From Gemmatimonadota bacterium (lineage in GTDB: Bacteria; Gemmatimonadota; Gemmatimonadetes; Longimicrobiales; Gaopeijiaceae): 41,576 nt of DNA. The translations under genes and the position numbers were made by a program. The notes under the pieces were generated by a model. That model was not told the origin of the DNA and made no database searches. It saw only the letters and a program-made list of their open reading frames with translations. Shown here piece by piece: positions 6,589 through 14,535 of the stretch (positions are counted from its first letter, which is position 1; each line of letters begins with the position of its first letter). The stretch spans positions 1 through 41,576 of the forward strand of contig SLCK01000008.1 in the NCBI GenBank assembly GCA_007125845.1, in the 5' to 3' direction.

Positions 6589-8876
6589 CTGTAGTTCACC
6601 TTCAGGGCCCCACCCCGCGACAACGTGGTGAACTCCCGGTCCAGGAGGCGGGACACCTCGTTCTGCCAGTTGTGGGTCCACACGAAGAAGATGTCGCTCC
6701 CGGGCCGGACGATCCAACGGGCCCTGGCGAAGAGGCCCATGACGTTGGTCACGTCGTCGTACTGAATGCTACCAATGATCCCGGCGACTGGGCTGAACCC
6801 CCAGGACCAAGAGAGCTGGACCAGGTTCGTGTCAAAGTCGCCCTGGGGAAGCCTCACCTCATTTCGCTCGTAATCGGCGGACAGATCCACGCCACGGCGA
6901 GGCCGCACCGTCGCGGAGAGCTCAATCTGGCTCCTCTGTCCCGACCAGAAGTCAGAGTGCTCGAAGTCGGCACTGCCGGAAAGGGTGCGTCGTCCCGCCG
7001 TCTGGAATCCCACCGCCCACCTCCAGGCTTCGTAGTCGCCGGGCTCGATCGTCACCACCTGATCGCCGTCTTCGTGCACGGTGAAACTCCGCTGTAGCCG
7101 CTCGAACCCGCGCCCGCCTTCGATGGCGAACTGATCCCCGCTCTCGAAGTTCACCTGCAGGAAGGTGAGATCGACGTTCCGAGTCAGGAGCCGATTGTTC
7201 ATGTCGGTCAGGTACTCGAAGTAGATCTGGTGCTGCGTCTGACGGATGGAGCTCCAGCGCTGCGGACGCGGGGCAATGGTGAGGGTGGGCTGGTGCCGAC
7301 GGAATCCCGTCCGCTGGGCGAAGCCGACCGCAGGACCCCACTCGTCCCCGAAGTCCCGATACGAAGAGTGAAGCCGGATCAGATCGTTGGGGAAGTTCCA
7401 ACGATACCCCCGGGATCTGCGCTCAGGGGCCCCGAAGCCCCCGCCCTCCACGGGATCGTTGTGGTAGATCATGAATCCTTCGATCTGGGCGTTGTAGCGA
7501 CCGAGCGCCTGGGACGTGAACAGGTCGAAGTCCGCACCGATCGTGTGGCGGTCGGACAACCCGTCTCCCCTGGGGTCGAAGTCGGAGCTGCGACGCGTGT
7601 AGATGGCACCGACGTGCGATTGCTCGAATAGGGCCCGCTTCACCCTGCCCACTGTGAAGTCCTCGGTGGGCCACGCCAGGCTGGGCCCTTCGCCGGAAGC
7701 GAGATCGGTGGCGCCGGTCCTCACCTGATAGAAACCCAGCTCGTAGCGGCCTGCCTGCCCACCAAGGCGGGTCCCGAATCGGATGGGCACCTCCTGGCCC
7801 TCGACCAGCCCGATTCTCCGGCTGAAGAATGGATCGGCCCAGCGGAACGAAAACACACCCGAGCCTTCCAGGAAAAAATCCCTCTGCTCGGGGAATCGCA
7901 GTGGGAACCGGGTCAGGTTCACGCGGCGATCATCCACCTCCACCTCGGCGAAGTCGGTGTTGACGGTGAACGCAGCCCGGAGCGAAGGGGTCAGGGAGTA
8001 GGTCACATCCACCCCTGTCTTCGCGTCGCTCTCCCAGGAAGCTCCCACCGCCGGTTCATCGTTCCCCGACGCGAGCACATACGGCTTCACTTCCATCCCG
8101 ACACCCTGACTGATCCCGTCGATCCCGCGGAGCTCACCGGCGTGGGCAGGTCGGAACAGGCTCTCGTTGCGTCGCCATCCGCTCCACATGATCTCCTCGC
8201 TCCGGCGGCGGATCGTACGCTGGAAATTGATGCCCCACGAGTCCAGGCTCGGGTCGAAGTTCAGAGTGGAGAAGGGGATCCGGACCTCCGCCGACCAACC
8301 TTCCGGGCCGATCTGCGTGCGGACCTCCCAGATTCCGTCCCACCGCTTGTTCAACCCGCCTCCCGGACCCGCTCCTCCCCCGATGAGTCCGTCGCCCATG
8401 AGGCCGGCCGGATTGGTTTCAAAAAAGTACCCGGTGCGACCGTCCCGAAACGTGTCGAGGATCCACATGAAGCGATCGTCCGTGCCCAACCCCCGATTCC
8501 GCTCCAACTGGTACGCCAGGACCCCCTCCGGCTCCGAATCGTAGAACATGGCGCCGATGTATAGGGCCTCCGAATCGTAGAGGATTCTAATCTCCGAAGG
8601 CTCCGAGGGAACTCCGCCCTCCACGGGATCCGCCTGCTGAAAATCCGTGATGACATGCGCCAGCTCCCAGACGTCCTCGTCCAGGTAGCCGTCTATCTGG
8701 ATCTCCGCGTCGTCGGGAACCCGGACCGCCTCCACCACGGGACGGACCTGCTCATTCACCTGGGCTCCCAGCGGCTCCGTCCATGCCATTGATGTTGATA
8801 GCCAAAGGAAGGACCCTACCAACACCATCCAATCCGGACGAAACGAAGCGAAAGGAAGAGTAGTTGTCTGCGGCAT
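6576..8876 (-). CDS. CBM9-like/DUF5916 outer-membrane beta-barrel protein
   Basis: This is a 766-residue exported protein. A signal peptide with hydrophobic core WMVLVGSFLWLSTSMAW ends near LGAQ (about residue 39). Next comes a carbohydrate-binding family 9-like domain (about 45-230), marked by IQIDGYLDEDVWELA, ILYDSEALYIGAMFYD and WSAEVRIPFSTLNF. The rest matches DUF5916: FTVNTDFAEVEVDDRRVNLTRF, FPEQRDFFLEGSGVF and FFSRRIGL, then many alternating strands ending in YSYRF, the C-terminal aromatic expected of an outer-membrane barrel. Such proteins are common in Bacteroidota and Gemmatimonadota and usually act in polymer binding or uptake; the substrate is unknown. GAGGA just before ATG 8876 supports the start. 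It appears to be transcribed alone. Confidence 0.85.
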   Translation of the reverse strand: MPQTTTLPFASFRPDWMVLVGSFLWLSTSMAWTEPLGAQVNEQVRPVVEAVRVPDDAEIQIDGYLDEDVWELAHVITDFQQADPVEGGVPSEPSEIRILYDSEALYIGAMFYDSEPEGVLAYQLERNRGLGTDDRFMWILDTFRDGRTGYFFETNPAGLMGDGLIGGGAGPGGGLNKRWDGIWEVRTQIGPEGWSAEVRIPFSTLNFDPSLDSWGINFQRTIRRRSEEIMWSGWRRNESLFRPAHAGELRGIDGISQGVGMEVKPYVLASGNDEPAVGASWESDAKTGVDVTYSLTPSLRAAFTVNTDFAEVEVDDRRVNLTRFPLRFPEQRDFFLEGSGVFSFRWADPFFSRRIGLVEGQEVPIRFGTRLGGQAGRYELGFYQVRTGATDLASGEGPSLAWPTEDFTVGRVKRALFEQSHVGAIYTRRSSDFDPRGDGLSDRHTIGADFDLFTSQALGRYNAQIEGFMIYHNDPVEGGGFGAPERRSRGYRWNFPNDLIRLHSSYRDFGDEWGPAVGFAQRTGFRRHQPTLTIAPRPQRWSSIRQTQHQIYFEYLTDMNNRLLTRNVDLTFLQVNFESGDQFAIEGGRGFERLQRSFTVHEDGDQVVTIEPGDYEAWRWAVGFQTAGRRTLSGSADFEHSDFWSGQRSQIELSATVRPRRGVDLSADYERNEVRLPQGDFDTNLVQLSWSWGFSPVAGIIGSIQYDDVTNVMGLFARARWIVRPGSDIFFVWTHNWQNEVSRLLDREFTTLSRGGALKVNYSYRF

Positions 8877-9093
8877 CGGTCCTCAGGACTCACATGCGTG
8901 GGTGTCTGTGCGGAGGGCCCCGACGGCACCTCGGTCGCCTCCCAAGCGGCGTGCTTCTACAGGTCGCCACCAGGATCGCCCTTCGGTTCCGCTTGAACCT
9001 TACGAAATTCCTGATGGCACTTCTACCAGACTGGACCGGGTCGGATCCCTCCCAACTCGCAGGACTCACTCGTTACGAGCAGTCGGCTTGGCC

Positions 9094-9927
9094 TCATCCA
9101 TGGACCCCCTGAACGTAGGCGGCCGTCCACTCCGAGCGGGGAGCGTCGAAGACGCTCTCGACCGGGCCGTGTTCGATCATCGCTCCGGCCCCCGCTCGTA
9201 CCCAGAACACCGCGACGTCGTCCGCGACCCGCCTCGCCTGTGCAAGGTTGTGGGTGACGATCACCACCGTGTACCGGCCACGCAGCGAAAGGATAAGGTC
9301 CTCCACCACGCCTCCGGCGATCGGATCCAGGGCACTGCAAGGCTCGTCGAGGAGGAGAACCTGCGGCTCGAGCACGAGTGCCCGGGCCAGACAGAGCCGT
9401 TGCTGCTGTCCCCCGGAAAGGTCCAAAGCCGGATGGTCGAGTCGGTCCTTCACCTCGTCCCAGAGACCGACCCGACGGAGGATCCCCTCCACCTTCCCGT
9501 CCAGGATCCGCCTGTTTCGGACACCATGGCGGCGTAGAGGAAGGGTCAGGCTCCTGCGGATGGAGAGGGGAAACGGATTGGGATTCTGGAAGATCATTCC
9601 TACCCGTCGACGGAGGCCGATGAGGTCGGTGCGTCCATTCAAGATGTCGTGACCTCCCAACTCGACTCTCCCCTCGACTCTGCACCCATCCACGAGGTCC
9701 GTCATGCGGTTCAGGGTGCCCACGAAAGTACTCTTTCCACACCCCGACGGACCCACCACGGCGGTAATGCAGCCCAAAGGGATGGCGAGCGTCACGTCCC
9801 GTAGCGCCAGCTTGCCGCCGTAGCTCACCGACAGGTCCCGGACTTCGATGCACGGATCTCTGCTCTCACAGCAGGCAGGTCGCTTCGTCCACGGGCGCCG
9901 GTCGATTGAAACGGATTTGTCGTTCAT
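9094..9927 (-). CDS. pstB: Phosphate ABC transporter ATP-binding protein PstB
   Basis: This is the ATPase subunit that powers phosphate import through PstC-PstA. The 277-residue protein shows Walker A GPSGCGKST, the PstB-typical Q-loop MIFQNPNPFPLSI, the ABC signature LSGGQQQRL, Walker B VLLLDEP and the switch histidine in VTHN. The first 25 residues or so (several Arg and Cys) precede the usual PstB start. Its ATG overlaps the pstA stop (ATGA), making it the last gene of arsR-pstS-pstC-pstA-pstB. No phoU follows, which is unusual for a classical Pho-regulated pst operon and agrees with control by the ArsR protein instead. The gap after it to the CBM9-like gene holds no clear terminator. Confidence 0.93.
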   Translation of the reverse strand: MNDKSVSIDRRPWTKRPACCESRDPCIEVRDLSVSYGGKLALRDVTLAIPLGCITAVVGPSGCGKSTFVGTLNRMTDLVDGCRVEGRVELGGHDILNGRTDLIGLRRRVGMIFQNPNPFPLSIRRSLTLPLRRHGVRNRRILDGKVEGILRRVGLWDEVKDRLDHPALDLSGGQQQRLCLARALVLEPQVLLLDEPCSALDPIAGGVVEDLILSLRGRYTVVIVTHNLAQARRVADDVAVFWVRAGAGAMIEHGPVESVFDAPRSEWTAAYVQGVHG

Positions 9928-10811
9928 CTGTGCGTGATCCCCCGGTGAAGCCAGCGATCGGCAATCCAGAATGTGAGGACGTTGATCATCAGGAGGAGTG
10001 TGATGAGCACGAGAGCCGTGGTGTAGGCGTTGGACTCACCACCGGGCACATTCATGGCCAGATCGTAGATGTGGATGGAAAGGGTCCGACCAGAGTCGAG
10101 GACCGAGCTCGGCATCCGCGCGACGTATCCGCTGGTGAAGAGGAGGGCCGCCGTTTCCGCAAGGGCCCGGCCGACGCCCAGGATCAGGCCTACCACGAGC
10201 CCCGGTGTCGCGACCGGGAGGAGGATCTGCCACAGCGTGGCGGGTTGGGACAGCCCGAGGGCAGCCGCCGCTTTCCGATACTCGTCGGGTACCGATCGGA
10301 ACCCCTCTTCAGTGGAACGGATCAGGATGGGAAGGACCATACACGCCAGCGTGAGGCCGCCGGAGAGAATGGAAAAGCCCATCCCCAGATAGATGCTGAA
10401 GAAGGCGTTGCCGAAGAGGCCGAAAACGATGGAGGGAACGCCGGCTAGCACGTCCAGGGACCGCCGGACGAAGTGGGCCAGGAGCCCTCCGGTCCTGGTG
10501 AACTCAGCCAGGAAGATGGCCGTTCCCACATCCATGGGCAGGCTGACCGCGAGGCAGATCCCCAGGATCATCAGCGTCGAGACCACGACCGGGAGAATTC
10601 CCCCGGCCCGACCCGCGTCTCGGGGGGAGTCCGTGAGGAAGCTCCACGACAGTTCAGGCGCCCCGTGGCGTGCGAGGTCTCCGACGATCCAGAGGAGGGA
10701 TCCGGTGACGAGAAGGGCGACCAGCCACACGAGGGAGGCCACCGCCCGGTCGGGCCAGTCGACACGATGCTCGGACAGGGAGGGAAGCGGGGACACCGAT
10801 GGATCAGGCAT
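9924..10811 (-). CDS. pstA: Phosphate ABC transporter permease PstA
   Basis: This is an inner-membrane permease subunit of the high-affinity phosphate transporter (295 residues from the chosen start). It has about six hydrophobic helices. Family marks are PMDVGTAIFLAEFT, GVPSIVFGLFG and an EAA loop, AAAALGLSQPATLWQILLP, which contacts PstB. ATG 10811 is preferred because GAGGAG lies just upstream inside the end of pstC; an in-frame GTG at 10826 overlaps that same Shine-Dalgarno. The gene overlaps pstC by eight bases and pstB by four, so translation of all three should be coupled. Confidence 0.92.
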   Translation of the reverse strand: MPDPSVSPLPSLSEHRVDWPDRAVASLVWLVALLVTGSLLWIVGDLARHGAPELSWSFLTDSPRDAGRAGGILPVVVSTLMILGICLAVSLPMDVGTAIFLAEFTRTGGLLAHFVRRSLDVLAGVPSIVFGLFGNAFFSIYLGMGFSILSGGLTLACMVLPILIRSTEEGFRSVPDEYRKAAAALGLSQPATLWQILLPVATPGLVVGLILGVGRALAETAALLFTSGYVARMPSSVLDSGRTLSIHIYDLAMNVPGGESNAYTTALVLITLLLMINVLTFWIADRWLHRGITHR

Positions 10812-11670
10812 ATCGGCTCCTCTCACTGGCCCACACGCTCATCGCCACTAGAACGACGACCATCGCCAGGAGCATCAATCCACTGACGAAGAGTGCCGAG
10901 CGGTGCGCGTCCATGGCATAGCCCATCTCCAGGGCGATGTTCGCGGTGAGAGCCCGGACCGGATCGAACACGCTTGTCGGCACCTGAACGATATTGCCCA
11001 TGACCATCAGGACGGCCATGGTCTCGCCGATCGCCCTGCCGGTGGCCAGAAGCACCGCCGTCACGATCCCGCTTCGTGCGGCAGGAAGGACGACGCCCCA
11101 GACGGTGGCCCATCGGGACAACCCGAGCGCGGCCGCCCCCTGGAGATAGCTCCGGGGAACGGCGCGAAGGGACGATTCGGTGAGGAGGGCCACCGTTGGG
11201 AGGATCATGATCGTAAGGACGAGGATCCCCGCCAGGAGGCTCTGGCCCGGCGGCTGCCACTGTCGGATCAGGGGAATGAGCACGACGAGCCCCCAGATTC
11301 CGTAGACTACCGATGGGATCCCGGCCAGGAGCTCCACCAGCCTGCGAAAGGCCACCCCGAGCCCCCTCGGCGCGTAGAAGTGGCAGAACAGCGCAGATCC
11401 GATCCCCAGGGGGGTGGCAAGGAGCACAGCGCCTGATGTGACTGCAAGCGTGCCGGCCGCCATCGGAGCGAAGTTGAAGCTCCCCGCTTCCACTCCCCCC
11501 GACGGGTGCCACGAGGTATCGCTGAAGAATCGGCCGAGTCCAACCTCCCGCAGTGCCGGGACCGACTCGACGGCCAGAAAGGCCCCAATGAGTAAGATGA
11601 TGCAACCTGCGACCATCGCGAGGCCCCGGAGCGTCCACAGGAGCAGGTGTTCACTCCACTGGCGGGACAA
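10804..11670 (-). CDS. pstC: Phosphate ABC transporter permease PstC
   Basis: This is the second inner-membrane permease subunit of the phosphate transporter. The sequence shows a first transmembrane helix (GLAMVAGCIILLIGAFLAV), FNFAPMAAGTLAVTSGAVL, the PstC-typical ELLAGIPSVVYGIWG, the EAA loop AAALGLSRWATVWGVVLP and GRAIGETMAVLMVMG. The start is uncertain. The frame is open to 11754, but the part upstream of 11670 lies inside pstS and reads as Trp/Pro/Arg-rich shadow. TTG 11670, overlapping pstS by 20 bases, gives a 288-residue protein of usual length; ATG 11616 is a shorter alternative just before the first helix. Whichever is right, expression depends on pstS translation. Confidence 0.88.
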   Translation of the reverse strand: MSRQWSEHLLLWTLRGLAMVAGCIILLIGAFLAVESVPALREVGLGRFFSDTSWHPSGGVEAGSFNFAPMAAGTLAVTSGAVLLATPLGIGSALFCHFYAPRGLGVAFRRLVELLAGIPSVVYGIWGLVVLIPLIRQWQPPGQSLLAGILVLTIMILPTVALLTESSLRAVPRSYLQGAAALGLSRWATVWGVVLPAARSGIVTAVLLATGRAIGETMAVLMVMGNIVQVPTSVFDPVRALTANIALEMGYAMDAHRSALFVSGLMLLAMVVVLVAMSVWASERSRYA

Positions 11671-12508
11671 AATACTGGGCCTCCACCAGGTCGTGGACTT
11701 CGGCGGAGGCTGCGTAGGCAAGGAACGCCTCCACCAGCAGGTTCGAATCGGCACGGCTCACGAGGTTGAGCGGACGGGTCAAGGGATATGTCCCGTCCCG
11801 TAGCGCCTCGAGAGTGGGATCCACTCCATCCACCGGCAGCAGTCGGATCGCCGTTCCCCGGGACGACTCGAACGAAGCCGTGCCGATCGAGACGTAGGCG
11901 ACGGCGTCGGGGCTTGTCGCCACAGTCCGGATCCCCTGCTGGTTGTCGCCGATGATGACCGAGGGGCGAACTTCTTCACCACGGAGCTCGAAGTGGCTCA
12001 AGAAGAGCTCCAGAGTGGCCCGCCCATCCGCCTTGTTCACGACCGTGATTTCTCTGTCGCCCCCTCCAACTTCGCTCCATCGGCGGGTCTCTCCCGTGAA
12101 TATGCCCACGATTTCTTCGTGAGTCAGCGCGGGCACGGGATTCTTGCTGTGGACAATGAACGCGATGCCGTCCACCGCAATGGCATGGTTCAACAGATCG
12201 GCCTCCTCCGGCCGAAGAACGCGGGACACCATCCCGATCTCCGCGATTTCCCGGCGAACGTCGGCAATCCCACGGGAGGTGCCTCCGGTCTGCACGTCGA
12301 TCCGGACCGCCGGGTATTCCTCCTCGAACCGCCGTGCGATCTCGCCCACGAGAGGGGCCACGGTACTCGAACCCGTGATCGCGATCCGACCTTGGAGCCG
12401 GCCGTCCTCGATGGGTGCCCCTCCCCTGGCCGAGTCGCACCCCCCCGAGGCCCCGAAAAGGACCAGAGTCAGAAGTCCCCCCAAGGTGGTCCGTCGCGAC
12501 GACGTCAC
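11651..12508 (-). CDS. pstS: Phosphate-binding lipoprotein PstS
   Basis: This is the exported solute-binding protein that captures phosphate (or a similar oxyanion) for PstCAB. From GTG 12508 the product is 285 residues. A short lipoprotein signal ends in FGASGGC, so the protein should be tethered to a membrane. The mature part has the phosphate-binding loop ITGSSTVAPLVGEIARRF, then TGGTSRGIADVRR and VDGIAFIVHSKNP, all typical of the PstS/PBP-like family; DGTYPLTRP lies near the C-terminus. GTG 12508 overlaps the arsR stop (GTGA), which fixes the start; the frame continues upstream only as an antisense-like, Arg/Pro-rich stretch. Coupling to arsR raises the chance that the ligand under natural conditions involves arsenate as well as phosphate, but binding residues alone cannot tell these apart. 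Confidence 0.9.
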   Translation of the reverse strand: MTSSRRTTLGGLLTLVLFGASGGCDSARGGAPIEDGRLQGRIAITGSSTVAPLVGEIARRFEEEYPAVRIDVQTGGTSRGIADVRREIAEIGMVSRVLRPEEADLLNHAIAVDGIAFIVHSKNPVPALTHEEIVGIFTGETRRWSEVGGGDREITVVNKADGRATLELFLSHFELRGEEVRPSVIIGDNQQGIRTVATSPDAVAYVSIGTASFESSRGTAIRLLPVDGVDPTLEALRDGTYPLTRPLNLVSRADSNLLVEAFLAYAASAEVHDLVEAQYFVPPVE

Positions 12509-12861
12509 GACTCCCTTGACTCCCCCGGGCCTTCCCGGCGCTCGGAAAAGGTCAGCCGGCAGCATCCCAGGTCCAGGCACCCTACCCTCCCAGCAGGCCG
12601 AATGGCCGGTGACAGCCGGTAAAGCACGTGCCTCCCGTCTCGACGACCGTCGACGAGCTTCGCGTTCCGCAGAACTCTCAGATGGTGCGAAAGGAGGCTC
12701 TGCTTCACCTCGAGCCCCTCGTTGAGCTCGCCCACGTGCTTCGGAGCTTCGAGGAGACTGAGGACGACCTGGAGGCGGGTCGGCTCTGCAAGGATACGGA
12801 GAGCTTCGGCGCACTTTTCCTCGGCGATTTCCAGGGGCGTGACCCCCTTTCTCATGTGCAT
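12505..12861 (-). CDS. ArsR/SmtB-family metalloregulator, first gene of the pst operon
   Basis: This is a predicted winged-helix repressor of 118 residues. The domain reads EALRILAEPTRLQVVLSLLE, HVGELNEGLEVKQSLLSHHL (recognition helix) and a beta wing, DGRRDGRHVLYRL. A C-terminal segment, CLDLGCCRL, carries three Cys and could bind As(III) or a thiophilic metal; the classical ELCVCDL box on the DNA-binding helix is absent. Likely starts are ATG 12861 or 12855 after GAGGAAGGGA; ATG 12891 would put the palindrome TTCATATGAA inside the gene. The stop overlaps pstS (GTGA), so the regulator is the leading gene of arsR-pstSCAB and probably represses it from that palindrome. A methyltransferase gene diverges on the other side. 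Confidence 0.85.
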   Translation of the reverse strand: MHMRKGVTPLEIAEEKCAEALRILAEPTRLQVVLSLLEAPKHVGELNEGLEVKQSLLSHHLRVLRNAKLVDGRRDGRHVLYRLSPAIRPAGRVGCLDLGCCRLTFSERREGPGESRES

Positions 12862-12886
12862 CGTCCCTTCCTCACGTGAATGGCTT

Positions 12887-12896
12887 TTCATATGAA
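12887..12896. promoter_or_regulatory. Perfect palindrome, candidate ArsR operator
   Basis: TTCATATGAA is a perfect 10-bp palindrome, AT-rich in a GC-rich setting, located 26 bases upstream of the arsR start and in the divergent gap to the methyltransferase gene. ArsR/SmtB proteins typically bind AT-rich inverted repeats overlapping their promoters. The assignment to this regulator is inference from position. Confidence 0.45.
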
Positions 12897-13056
12897 TCCA
12901 CATCGGAATGACCCGGTTCCCGAAGTGCTGCAGCCGAGTCCCACGGACCCGCCGGGGAGGGTGGACCTCACTCCCCGCGTCCGTTCCCTTCAGGGTGCTC
13001 GATCGAGGGCTGTCCAGTACCGTCCCGGAAGCCATGCGTCCGACTGGAAGGAGCAG

Positions 13057-13818
13057 ATGAAAGAGACCGGTGTGAAGACTGAGGAGAAGAAGCAGCACTT
13101 CGACGACATCTACGTGGCCGAAACCCCCGTTCCGTTCAAGGAACGCATCCTCGATGCGCTGGAATACGTCTCCGACGAATTCAATCGGCGGGCCTTCGAC
13201 CGGCTGGTCCTGCCGTGGGCCGAGCGGCGTGCGACCGCGGCCGGTCCGCTCCGCTTCGTAGACCTCGCCGCCTGCTTCGGGAACACGACGATGGCCACCC
13301 TCTACGGGATGAGCTACGAGGCGATCCGCGAGAACTGGCGAGACGAGACGGCCTGCGAAACGATCGACGGAGCGCGCCGCCTGCCAGCCCGCACGACGGG
13401 GATCGACATCTCGCCCAGCGCGATGGCCTACGGGGAGCGGGTAGGGCTTTTCGATGACACGATCGTCACCGACCTGAACGCCCCGCTCCCGGAGAAGGAC
13501 CGGGCCGTGCGCCGGGCCCTGAAGGAAGCGGACATTGTCATCTCCACCGCGGCGCTGGTCTACCTCGAGCCAAAGACGGTCGAATGGGTGGTCGATGCGT
13601 TCGCCCGGGGCGAAGGGGAGGGTCGCCTCCTGGTGAACTTTCTGAATCCGTTCGCCCTGGAGAAGGCCGACGCTACGAAGCGGGCCCTCCTCGAGCAGCT
13701 CGACTTCGTCGGGAGCGAGTCGACCCGCCATCGGCGCCTCTCTCCCCTGGAGCAGGAGAACTATCCGGGGGAGGAGTGGTCCCTGCTGGAGATCTGGGTG
13801 CTGAGGCGGCGAGGCTGA
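13057..13818 (+). CDS. SAM-dependent class I methyltransferase
   Basis: This is a 253-residue cytoplasmic protein with a Rossmann-type methyltransferase core. LRFVDLAACFGNTTMATL (about 67-84) is in the position of the SAM-binding loop, although it reads D-L-A-A-C-F-G rather than the textbook DxGxGxG. TTGIDISPSAMAYGERVG gives the acidic residue after strand 2, and EADIVISTAALVYL corresponds to motif IV. The N-terminal HFDDIYVAETPVPFKERI precedes the core. ATG 13057 follows AAGGAG closely. It diverges from arsR-pst across a gap holding the palindrome, so it may share control by ArsR. The substrate is unknown. I do not see the conserved Cys set of ArsM arsenite methyltransferases, so it should not be called ArsM. 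Confidence 0.78.
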   Translation: MKETGVKTEEKKQHFDDIYVAETPVPFKERILDALEYVSDEFNRRAFDRLVLPWAERRATAAGPLRFVDLAACFGNTTMATLYGMSYEAIRENWRDETACETIDGARRLPARTTGIDISPSAMAYGERVGLFDDTIVTDLNAPLPEKDRAVRRALKEADIVISTAALVYLEPKTVEWVVDAFARGEGEGRLLVNFLNPFALEKADATKRALLEQLDFVGSESTRHRRLSPLEQENYPGEEWSLLEIWVLRRRG

Positions 13819-13920
13819 GGGGCTGCGTGTCCTCGACTGTGAGGCGCATCCAGCCCTTCAGGCGCCCTACGTATACCGGGATCTTGGACGCATGCCTGAG
13901 ATTCCCGGTTCCTCGGGATC

Positions 13921-14148
13921 GTGGTTCGCATGTTCTACAGTGAGCATGGGCGGCCACACTTTCACGCCGTCTACGGGGAACATAGGATCTCCGTGGACGT
14001 ACGATCCCGAACGGTTCACGGCAAGTTCCCGCCGCGGGCTTTCAACCATGTCCTGGAATGGGTGGAACTCCACGACGACGACCTTCTCCGGAATTGGTGG
14101 CTGGCACAGACGGGCGAGCCACTCCGCCCGCTTCCTCCTCTGGAGTAG
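13921..14148 (+). CDS. DUF4160 protein with N-terminus displaced by a likely 1-nt frameshift
   Basis: The readable part, VVRMFYSEHGRPHFHAVYG through FNHVLEWVELHDDDLLRNW, is the DUF4160 family, small proteins of about 80-90 residues. The family's normal beginning (MPEI, then R/F residues, G-I-V-I-R-M) is also present, but in another frame from ATG 13892. MPEIP is read there, and adding a single C in the C-run near 13904-13906 would continue it as RFLGIVVRM. The gene therefore looks broken by a one-base deletion, or the base is missing through sequencing error. As it stands, translation could only begin at GTG 13921 or ATG 13933, losing the first ten residues or so. It lies directly before a DUF2442 gene, a common partner suspected of forming a toxin-antitoxin-like pair. 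Confidence 0.72.
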   Translation: MVRMFYSEHGRPHFHAVYGEHRISVDVRSRTVHGKFPPRAFNHVLEWVELHDDDLLRNWWLAQTGEPLRPLPPLE

Positions 14149-14152
14149 GGCG

Positions 14153-14401
14153 GTGGAATACGATGTCCTTGAAGCGCGGTATCGCGGCGGTCATGTCGTG
14201 TGGCTGCGATTCCGCGATGGCACCGCGGGCGAAATCGACCTGGGCCCTGTCCTCCAAGGTCCGATGCTCGAGCCACTTCGCGACCCGGAATACTTTCAGG
14301 GGTTTACGGTTGACCCGGAGTTTCGCACCCTGGTGTGGCCGAACAGAGCCGATATCGCACCGGACTACCTACACGTAAACGTACGGGTGACGACCGGATA
14401 G
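14153..14401 (+). CDS. DUF2442 family protein
   Basis: This is an 82-residue protein from GTG 14153, which lies four bases after the DUF4160 stop. VVWLRFRDGTAGEIDLGPVL, then a PMLEPLRDPEYFQGFTVDPE stretch and a TLVWPNRADIAPDYLH ending are typical of DUF2442. The Asp-x-x-Pro-Asp-x-L-H end in particular is characteristic. DUF2442 genes frequently sit next to DUF4160 genes, and the pair is suspected to act like a toxin-antitoxin module; no activity can be read from the sequence. The frame is open much further upstream, but that part overlaps DUF4160 and is not family-like. Confidence 0.75.
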   Translation: MEYDVLEARYRGGHVVWLRFRDGTAGEIDLGPVLQGPMLEPLRDPEYFQGFTVDPEFRTLVWPNRADIAPDYLHVNVRVTTG

Positions 14402-14535
14402 CTCCGGCGCCTCTCCCTCCTGAAGGAGGAGAACCAGCCGGGGGGAGAATTGGTCGCGGGCTTGCGATCCCTCGGGCCAGATCTCTACCATGAGCCTCCT
14501 CGCGAATACACAAACTCCGTGAGGAGCACCGCATC

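Noticed and set aside
10804-11754. PstC starting at 11754
   Set aside because: The first 28 residues lie within pstS and are Trp/Pro/Arg-rich shadow; TTG 11670 gives the family length.
13057-13818. ArsM arsenite methyltransferase
   Set aside because: The conserved ArsM cysteines are not present; only proximity to arsR suggested it.
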